Shown here: piece by piece, positions 57,587-64,000 of the stretch
Position numbering within the stretch: position 1 is the first letter of the stretch
How the letters are laid out: each line of letters opens with the position of its first letter
From: Aphrocallistes beatrix
Taxonomy: Eukaryota; Porifera; Hexactinellida; Sceptrulophora; Aphrocallistidae
Reading direction: 5' to 3'
DNA length: 64,000 bases
Assembly (NCBI GenBank): GCA_963281255.1
Contig: OY725488.1
Location: 1,178,001 to 1,242,000 of the forward strand
Program-made: the position numbers and the translations under genes
The notes under the pieces: generated by a model
Told to the model about the DNA's origin: nothing
The model's database searches: none
What the model saw: only the letters and a program-made list of their open reading frames with translations

Positions 57587-58140
57587 ATATATACATATAC
57601 ATATGCCAATCACTCGTAAAATATCCACATTATTACTTTCAAAGTGCAAAAATCGGATTCCACATGATAAAATACCTTACATTAGTCGTTGAGATATTAC
57701 TTCTATCTTTAAAATCTTTGCAGTGGTGTTAAAATGTGATTATACATTTATAGAAACCGGATGTGACGAGATATTGCGAAAAAATATTGGTGGTGCACAC
57801 CTATACAATAAAGAGATCCTACATACGAAATTTGGTAAAAATCGGACTGTTAGATTTCGCAGTAGCGCACATACGGACATAAATGCATACCTACATACAG
57901 ACAGACATACATACGGACGGACGAGATACTCCGTCCATGCCATAGGGCATCTCCCTATAGGAGCTGCACTAAAAATGGCATTATACATTTACGCTGTGTC
58001 ATCATTCCAAGAATGTGGAAGCCGACTCTCATCCCATCTGCGAGGGAAAGTTTTGCATGTATGAAAATTCGCTTTATTTTCTAGAATTTTGCTGCCAAAT
58101 CGTGGAGTACTGCCTGCGGAGGAACAAATTCAGAACGTGA

Positions 58141-58260
58141 TATCGTCTTTCTACAAGTAAACGCCGGGGGGGGTTTCAAAAGTATGAAAAAATAAGCGCC
58201 GGGGGTTTAACGTCCATGAAAAAAATAAGCGCCCGGGCGCTTATTCAGGGAAAGACGATA
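58141..58260. mobile_element. Short inverted-repeat element with TCGTCTTTC ends
   Basis: tatcgtctttc at 58141 is matched in inverse by gaaagacgata ending at 58260, so the element (58143-58258) is TA-flanked. Inside, three aagcgcc/taaacgccgggg motifs and a cgcccgggcg palindrome make the element G/C-rich against an AT-rich background. Confidence 0.75.
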
Positions 58261-58539
58261 ACTATTCATTACGAAATACTCTAAGAAAATATTCACTGGT
58301 TCATAAGTTGTAGAGTACAATACAATTATTAATTAGTACAAGCACGAATATGTACTCATTGGTACGACAAAAGCTTTTTCAATTACAAATCGCATTGCAC
58401 TCAAATTGTTTGTTTCATTTAGGTAATAACACTTCTTAATTAATTAAGCATATTTATAATATGTCAAATAGAATCAGAAACCATAACTCAAGTGAGAGTA
58501 AGATATGAATCTAGGCCAGGGAATGATAGTACGCATTTG

Positions 58540-59625
58540 CTAAAGAAGAGTTGGTATGCACTCCATCTCTATATTTAGACCATGTGGAGATGAGGGTGAA
58601 AATGGGGACGAGGTAACTGCTGTATCGTCAAGAGGATCATCCCTTTTATAATCGCGCATTGGAGGAGATGAGTCACTTCTTTCGGAGGAGTGGCGGTGTT
58701 TCTCAAATGACTGGTGTCTGGGCGTGCTTTTAGATCGATGTATGCTCGGATATTTTTTGGAAGAGCTCGTTTCTAGATGAGACAGAGACTTAGACCTGAT
58801 TTTGCTGTGACTGTCAAAAGATGAGGATGATCTCTTGGACTGTGATTTCTCCTTTGAGACAGATTTCTTGGAAAAAGACTTATCAGAAGATTTACTTGAT
58901 GACAAACTACGGTTTTTATTGGATACTTTGAGTATTTTTTTCTTAATTTTATTCAATCTTTTAATTTTTTTCATTTTATGAGAAGGTTTTCTTTTCCCTT
59001 TTCCACGGTCTGAATAAATTTTGAGAGAATCCTCACTACAGACGATCGGCTCATGAATTAAAATCCTATGCGCATCCCTATCTGTTTCAGTTATAAACGA
59101 CTTGAAACACTTCCCGCACTTGTAAAGGTTATACTTGTAGGTTATAGGGAGCGAGGAACGCATGAAAAGTACTGTGAGCGGTTTAACCTTGGGCGTCTTC
59201 TGTTTGACCTTGTCAGCACTCGGGCTCTTGATAATCTTGATTCGAGGTGCATTATCGACGGAGTGTGGAGGAGAGAACAAAACCGCTTTCGAGTGTGTTG
59301 GAGAACTTAGAGATGTGTCCTGCTTCTTCTTAGCAGGGTGATTGATCATGTGGACGGCAAGTTTTGATGGTTTCGTGAATATTTTCCCGCACTGTGAACA
59401 CGTAGGCCAACTGTGAGTAGGAATGTTGTGCGAGTTGGTGAGGTGGAAGAGGACATATCTCCTAGACGCGTATTTGTGGTTACAAACCTTGCAAAGGTAC
59501 CCGTGTTCTCCTCGCAAGTAGAACGAGTTGGAGTTGTCTTTGAGTAGAGAGGAATCTATGGAGTCTTGAGTATCATCCACCTCCTCCACATTGAAACTGG
59601 AAGTAACCGATTCATCCAATGCCAT
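58540..59625 (-). CDS. C2H2 zinc-finger protein with basic Ser/Lys-rich region
   Basis: This 361-residue, single-exon protein has three C2H2 fingers with correct spacing: C45-C48-H61-H66, C76-C79-H92-H96 and C170-C173-H186-H191. The first two are adjacent; the third is separated by a 70-residue Ser/Pro/Lys linker. Residues ~205-330 are a long Lys/Ser/Arg-rich stretch (KMKKIKRLNKIKKKI, then many SK, KS and SR pairs) that should serve as nuclear localisation and nucleic-acid-binding sequence. The N-terminus is acidic. I do not recognise an orthologue. A nuclear DNA- or RNA-binding role is inferred from the fingers. Confidence 0.8.
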   Translation of the reverse strand: MALDESVTSSFNVEEVDDTQDSIDSSLLKDNSNSFYLRGEHGYLCKVCNHKYASRRYVLFHLTNSHNIPTHSWPTCSQCGKIFTKPSKLAVHMINHPAKKKQDTSLSSPTHSKAVLFSPPHSVDNAPRIKIIKSPSADKVKQKTPKVKPLTVLFMRSSLPITYKYNLYKCGKCFKSFITETDRDAHRILIHEPIVCSEDSLKIYSDRGKGKRKPSHKMKKIKRLNKIKKKILKVSNKNRSLSSSKSSDKSFSKKSVSKEKSQSKRSSSSFDSHSKIRSKSLSHLETSSSKKYPSIHRSKSTPRHQSFEKHRHSSERSDSSPPMRDYKRDDPLDDTAVTSSPFSPSSPHGLNIEMECIPTLL

Positions 59626-60286
59626 TGTATTTGTGAAGGGTGCTTCTTATAGGCGTGTGCAGCTAAACAATCAATTTAAAGTCATCACTATCTAAAGTAC
59701 TCAACGATTGTCATCCTAATTAGGAGAATTCGGTACACATTCAGTGCGTCTATATGCGAGTATATCAGCTCAGGTTCTACAAAAAGAAGCTTACTTAAAT
59801 GAATGAGGAGAGCTGTGCCGGAAATATCAATATTCCCAAGTTTGCATGTGTAATAAGAAGTAAGTTCCATTCATTCTTATAGGCGTAGCTAACAATCCTC
59901 GTTGAGGAGTACTGTGAATGGAAATAATTGGTTGCTGCTCGCACTGACAATAAGGAATGCTAGCAGCCATAGGTGTAATTTAGCATAGGGGTATCTGCTA
60001 AACCTCTGTCAGTACCAATTAGCACGCCCTACACCTATGACTCCACTTATCACACATTTCTCCACGGGTATAGTCAACTAAATATATTTCAAAACAAATG
60101 AGCCAACCCCAGTTGATGAATTTCGCCTCGAGCAGTAGTAATGTGATATTTCAATACATTATATTCAAGCTTAAGGCGTGCTTCTAAATGCCATTTCTTA
60201 CCCCGATAGGATGTGTACTAACTGACACCGATTGTTATCAAGAAATGAGTATTTCCTTGCTAGCTAGATTTCAAAACAAATATTCT
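59626..60286. other. Intergenic region between PNO1 and the zinc-finger gene
   Basis: AT-rich. It should hold the promoter of the zinc-finger gene and the 3' UTR of PNO1. No repeat element with clear ends found. Confidence 0.35.
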
Positions 60287-60991
60287 CTAAAGCTGAGCTT
60301 GGAGCCTGCTGGCTATAATTTTGAGGGAACCGTAAACCTTAGAAGGGGGACTGCCAAGAATGAGGTTACAAATCGCGGTTCTTGCCACCCGAATGTTCTG
60401 GTAGGCTCCCAGGATGTGAATCTTGCTGTCAGCTAACACCACACGCGTCTTGGTTATATTCTCAATAGTAAACTTGGTCTTGCCTCCTCTACCAGCTATC
60501 CTGCCGATGGCTCGGGACAGGTGATCTCCTCTGAGAGTTTTGACGTCATGAATCTCAAACGATTCTATGAAGAGTTCGTCCAGCCGGAGGAGGGCGAGTG
60601 CGTCTTCCACTTCGAATCCCAACATGAATGCCTTCACAAAGTCAGCTGTCTTCTGAATGGCGCCTGGATCTGTGGTGTCTTTGGAGGTTTTCAGCTCTAC
60701 ACACCTGTTTCGGAGATTGATTCGAATATCCAGCTTCATGTGCTGTACACAAGGTGTGAATATATTCATCCAATTGTTTTTGAGAGGTGTAAAGCGGTTA
60801 GAAGGTATGGGGATTCTGCGAAACTCAACAGGTTCTTTGCGACGTTTACCTGAGCTCACAGGTGTTGAGGCCGTCTGGACTTCCATTCCATCCTCACTCA
60901 CTAGTTTATCATCTAGTTCAGATGGATGACAGATGTCATTCTTATCACCAATTGTCTCATCAGGCATCTCATCTGGGATGTTTGTAGCCAT
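60287..60991 (-). CDS. PNO1: PNO1 (Dim2), 40S ribosome assembly factor
   Basis: PNO1 binds the 3' end of pre-18S rRNA next to the NOB1 cleavage site and is needed for 40S maturation in the nucleolus and cytoplasm. The block FRRIPIPSNRFTPLKNNWMN followed by IFTPCVQHMKLDIRINLRNR is nearly universal in the family. The first KH-like domain includes KTADFVKAFMLGFEVEDALAL, and the second KH domain has LSRAIGRIAGRGGKTKFTIE with the GRGGKT loop, then ADSKIHILGAYQNI and LILGSPPSKVYGSL at the end. 234 residues against ~250 in human; the N-terminus is shorter and acidic. Single exon, complete. Every conserved element is intact. Confidence 0.97.
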   Translation of the reverse strand: MATNIPDEMPDETIGDKNDICHPSELDDKLVSEDGMEVQTASTPVSSGKRRKEPVEFRRIPIPSNRFTPLKNNWMNIFTPCVQHMKLDIRINLRNRCVELKTSKDTTDPGAIQKTADFVKAFMLGFEVEDALALLRLDELFIESFEIHDVKTLRGDHLSRAIGRIAGRGGKTKFTIENITKTRVVLADSKIHILGAYQNIRVARTAICNLILGSPPSKVYGSLKIIASRLQAQL

Positions 60992-62475
60992 TGCAACAAC
61001 CTAGTATCAATTGCATTATGTTTGTATACGAATTCTTAAAATACTACGTGGAATCATGTGTAAGGTTAGCAACTCCAAGACATAAATATAGTTGAACTTT
61101 TCGAAAGATATTATAACTTCATATATCAATATTTTTATAAAAAACTTCGTGGGTAAAGTGATCTCAAATTATTATTGCCCAATGGGGAAATCGATAGAAT
61201 TGTACCTCGAATGTTTGATTCACACAAAATTTATTAATAATTCACTTTTTTAGATAGAAGCGTGAATTCAAAGGAGGGCTGATATAGGCAATTTCACTCT
61301 ATAGAATCCGATTTTAGAAATGCACGAAAATTCGAAACAGAAATATTCAACAAATTCTATGATTACTTTAGTAGTGTATATTGTTAATATCCTGTGATGG
61401 GACTTAGGGCGCCACTGGCATTCCTCTGGTATGACAATTAAGTTGATATAAGCTCATTTTCGCTGTGCAGCAGGCACATACTACGTGTCCTCTCAGGCGC
61501 CCTGTGGATACCGATTGAAACTTAGTAATATTATGCATCATATAACATTAGCAATACAGAATATGATTTCGCACCTTTAGAGAATTGAACCCACCAAGCA
61601 CCCTTGGGATTTTTTTACCCAAAATGCCCACTTGGCTCAATAACTTTGAATTCAAATTTTGACAAAATTCCCAACCCCTCGAATCCTTGGTGGCAAGTTG
61701 GCAACATAACTCAAAAGGTATCCTATATCAAAAAATATTCCTGCTCAAAAAGACTCACCGTCATCTCCTTTACAAAAGAATTGGTTTCGATTTTCGAAAT
61801 GTCCTTTAATGTAGTTTTCATGCTTTAAAATCAAAAGTTACCCCAAAACTATTCTTTTTACTTAGCTTCATAGCCACCTTCAAAGGCATCTTTTTAAAAA
61901 TTGAACGCGTCTTTTTGAGCAGGGATTTTTGTATTTAATGAATAGCTTTTGAGATAATGTTTCCACCAAGGATTCGAGGTTGGGAATTTTATCAAAATAT
62001 TAAATCAAAGTTAATGAGCCAAGTGGGAATTTTAGGCAAAAAAAAGCCTCCAAAGGGTGCTTAGTGGTTTGTTTTTTTGCATTTTTTCAATTTTGACCTC
62101 AACACCGTAATTTACCCTGTTTGGCAGGTGAAATATATTATAACTTTTTATAAGCAGTTGGCAGGATTTACTCATCAAAAGAGGACAACTTATTGTTAGC
62201 CAATTACCATTGATTTGAGAGGAACGAGCCCTATTTTCCAGAATGGGTTTTTGCACTAATAATTAAGTTTTTCACACCTCATCCAGAAAAGAACAAACGG
62301 ATTTTTGCACCTAAGTATCCTACGATTTCTCCTTATACCCAAGATATATAATAGCTTTACTCTTGCTTGTATTAATTAATTAATAAGCACATTGTTCAAT
62401 ATGTACAACGTACATGTCTCAAGCCAACTATTACATGCAAAATAAACTCTTAAAAGCAAATAAAAGTTAACACAA
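60992..62475. other. Intergenic region between ZYG11/ZER1-like gene and PNO1
   Basis: 1.5 kb with the fold-back MITE copy C (61588-62117). The rest is AT-rich and holds the PNO1 promoter and the 3' UTR of the ZYG11/ZER1 gene. No other gene supported. Confidence 0.5.
61588..62117. mobile_element. Fold-back MITE, copy C, long inverted arms
   Basis: The left arm (ccaccaagcaccc ... tggctcaataactttgaatt ... ccctcgaatccttggtgg) is mirrored by the right arm (ccaccaaggattcgaggttg ... gagccaagtgg ... gggtgcttagtggt). Each arm is ~100 bp with about 80-85% identity by eye. The outer terminal segment (gacctc, gtaatttaccc) is present only on the right, so the left end may be truncated. The central part shares the gagcaggga motif and a pair of tttacaaaa/ttttcgaaat-like segments with copy B. 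Confidence 0.82.
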
Positions 62476-64000
62476 TTAAAAACACAAATTAGTTGAGGAC
62501 ACTAGAGCCGTTATCAGCTCTGCTTTCTGCTTTACTCCATAATTCTCTGAAAATTGGAGGGTGTAGATGCGATCCATATGTTTCCTTTCCAAACAGAGAC
62601 AAAATTTGTTGAAATCCATTCTCAAACATCCATGCACCACCCATAATGCAAAATACTGTATATTGCAATCCGAACTTTCCAAACAAGCTAGAGGTGCTTC
62701 TATATTAACATAATCAAAATTCTTTTGGATATGGTCATTTAGCTCGCTAATTTTCTGAGTGACCATTTCTAGCGTGTGTTCTCTCTCCGTTACTTTCGGG
62801 ATACTGTTCGTTTTCTCCATGGCATACCAGTAATAGATTATTGTCGCAGAAGTTGATGAAATAGTGTCTACATTAAATCGGTTACTCGTCAGAATTAAGT
62901 AAGCATTTTCAACAAGCAGGTGGATGTTATCCCAATCACTAAAGTCTCCATCCTCCTTAAGACAGTTATTCATGATATGCTCAAAACAGCCACACATATT
63001 TTCTATCACCGTTTCACAATCAAGCTGGAGGGCTTTCCCGAGAATATGATTCAAATTTTCGACTACAGAGAACAGCCATCTGCAGATTCCCACTCTCTCG
63101 CAGGAGATGTTCATCAGGATAGCGGCCAAGTAGCCTAGAATTGGATCAGCTGGCATGTAGTTCACAAACTGATCCATCATATCGATCAATTTAACCAAAA
63201 ACGTCTGCACTAACGGACTTAGGTGATCATCTTCATCGAATATGGAATTCATCCAAGTTAAGTTGGACAGGATTAGAGTGGATATTTCTATTAAGTCGTG
63301 GCCATCGCCGGATGATAAATAGCCCGAGGAACGATCAAATGAAGAGAACATTTCACACACAAGAAGAAATAGGTCAGAAATGTACCCAACAAGATAAGAT
63401 GAGAAATCTATCGAGTTGAAGTTAGCCAGGACAGTGAAAATGTTTAATAGGAGTTGGTTATTGCTAGCGATGCTGGTAACTGAGATTCGGGCTAGCTCGA
63501 CAAAGTCGAAAACTATCCTCTTGAGAGTTGAGCTGGGCAAGTGTTCAAGCACTTTGTCAAGTACCCGACTGATTACATAAGTAAAATCAAGGAACGTTGG
63601 CATGTGAATGGATAAGGGAAATGCAGATTTGTTAAAGAGATAGTAAGTTTCAATAAGATCTAGCATAGCATTGGCCATACTATCAGGCTGCTGGAATTGA
63701 TGCGTTGCTTTGTCTACCTCCTCAATTAGGTGGTTGACAATATGGTTAACGTAATCTCTGCGGAATCCGTAATGCTGTATGCAGTTGATTGTTGAAGGTT
63801 CGTCAAAGAGGGAAGTGATATCCTTGGCAAATACATTGAGTTGAGTAGTAGGGAGCATTGTTCTTAGAACGTTGGTGCCGAGAATGCCCAAAAACTCTAA
63901 AAAGTTCTCTCGTTTCCTGAGGTGTTCGAGGTGGTTAAGAGCGACAGGCCAAAACGAGACATCGAGGTATTGGAGCGAAGACAGTCTAGCGAGACCAATA
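62476..64000 (-). CDS. ZYG11/ZER1-family CUL2 substrate receptor (3' part; 5' end beyond right edge)
   Basis: The frame is open to the right edge, so the N-terminal part is missing. The first visible residues LARLSSLQYLDVSFWPVALN are the end of a leucine-rich-repeat block; ENFLEFLGILGT then corresponds to the FLGLLKT linker of ZER1/ZYG11B. About 450 residues of armadillo-like helices follow, ending with PLACLESSDCNIQYFALWVV and a short helical C-terminus. ZYG11B and ZER1 recruit proteins with N-terminal glycine to CUL2 ubiquitin ligase through the ARM domain. LRR then ARM order and the C-terminal QYxAxW signature support the family; which member it is cannot be decided, and several helices are divergent. 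No intron appears in the visible 1.5 kb. Confidence 0.7.
   Translation of the reverse strand, partial: IGLARLSSLQYLDVSFWPVALNHLEHLRKRENFLEFLGILGTNVLRTMLPTTQLNVFAKDITSLFDEPSTINCIQHYGFRRDYVNHIVNHLIEEVDKATHQFQQPDSMANAMLDLIETYYLFNKSAFPLSIHMPTFLDFTYVISRVLDKVLEHLPSSTLKRIVFDFVELARISVTSIASNNQLLLNIFTVLANFNSIDFSSYLVGYISDLFLLVCEMFSSFDRSSGYLSSGDGHDLIEISTLILSNLTWMNSIFDEDDHLSPLVQTFLVKLIDMMDQFVNYMPADPILGYLAAILMNISCERVGICRWLFSVVENLNHILGKALQLDCETVIENMCGCFEHIMNNCLKEDGDFSDWDNIHLLVENAYLILTSNRFNVDTISSTSATIIYYWYAMEKTNSIPKVTEREHTLEMVTQKISELNDHIQKNFDYVNIEAPLACLESSDCNIQYFALWVVHGCLRMDFNKFCLCLERKHMDRIYTLQFSENYGVKQKAELITALVSSTNLCF

Larger units (their letters stand above)
57115..57990 (+). repeat. Diverged dispersed repeat, copy 2, interrupted by microsatellite and MITE
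   Basis: It begins ATGTCAGTCGACAGACCG (MSVDRPIVQL) and the same donor-like ccagtaagtgactcg. Shared blocks gtgaaatttgaaatctaca and tgtgaaaatac follow. The copy is split by the ATCT tract (57318-57400) and the MITE at 57412-57586. A partial internal copy resumes at ~57635 (cttacattagtcgttgagat), and the 3' block with ggagctgcactaaaaatgg ends near 57977. Confidence 0.5.
53664..58539. other. Gene-poor 4.9-kb region
   Basis: No convincing gene. It contains a diverged repeat family (about 55920-56460 and 57115-57990), two mini-exon-like starts, an ATCT microsatellite, a pogo-like MITE at 57412-57586 and a small inverted-repeat element at 58143-58258. A TATA-like sequence (tttatatagg) lies ~100 bp before the first mini-exon. 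Open frames of 60-110 residues here are short, AT-biased or run through repeats. Confidence 0.5.

Noticed and set aside
57315..57590. Regularly spaced repeats resembling a CRISPR array
   Set aside because: These are an ATCT microsatellite and a pogo-like MITE in a eukaryotic genome; no constant spacers or cas genes.
57723..58064. 113-residue frame on the plus strand
   Set aside because: It runs through the dispersed repeat with tandem acatac/acggacgg runs; no protein features.
60188..60929. Plus-strand frames antisense to PNO1
   Set aside because: Mirror frames of the conserved PNO1 coding sequence on the other strand.

Overview
The window is animal (metazoan) nuclear DNA: split genes with GT-AG introns, ancestral animal gene families (SZT2, BRSK kinase, CPEB, receptor tyrosine phosphatase, caspase-like protein, PPP1R42, HEI10, ZYG11/ZER1), AT-rich intergenic DNA, and many short DNA-transposon derivatives. 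The compact layout and the high share of intronless genes argue against a vertebrate and fit an invertebrate. I cannot name the phylum from the sequence alone.

Layout. 1-847 (+): end of a caspase-like protein that lacks both catalytic residues. 1567-5461 (+): two-exon gene for an unrecognised 1,171-residue multi-pass membrane protein. 5462-6777: hAT-type non-autonomous elements. 6778-14568 (+): single-exon SZT2 of 2,596 residues. 15114-15401 (+): NDUFA2. 16141-17130 (-): RDH-like short-chain dehydrogenase. 17523-18856: decayed mariner element with TIRs. 20832-32969 (-): a 22-exon BRSK kinase gene assembled here exon by exon (790 residues). Two of its introns carry intronless genes on the opposite strand: a PDZ-SAM-SAM protein (22090-23283) and a CPEB2-4-type RNA-binding protein (25869-26930). 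33794-34702 (-): PPP1R42. 36350-36751 (+): divergent Maf-like bZIP. 37300-38043 (-): isochorismatase-like cysteine hydrolase. 39460-51798 (-): a 15-exon receptor tyrosine phosphatase (957 residues) with signal peptide, short ectodomain, one TM segment, a KIM-like motif, one PTP domain and a long tail. 52809-53663 (-): CCNB1IP1/HEI10. 53664-58539: gene-poor, with repeats and two copies of a possible mini-exon. 58540-59625 (-): C2H2 zinc-finger protein. 60287-60991 (-): PNO1. 62476-64000 (-): 3' part of a ZYG11/ZER1-family gene running off the right edge.

The genes do not form a pathway: they cover nutrient signalling (SZT2), respiration (NDUFA2), kinase and phosphatase signalling (BRSK, RPTP), translational control (CPEB), meiosis (HEI10), ribosome assembly (PNO1) and protein degradation (ZYG11/ZER1). 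The most distinctive points are the double nesting inside BRSK, the catalytically dead caspase homologue, the large unrecognised membrane protein, the KIM-bearing receptor phosphatase with an unusual tail, and a dense set of MITEs whose ends and target-site duplications can be read directly.
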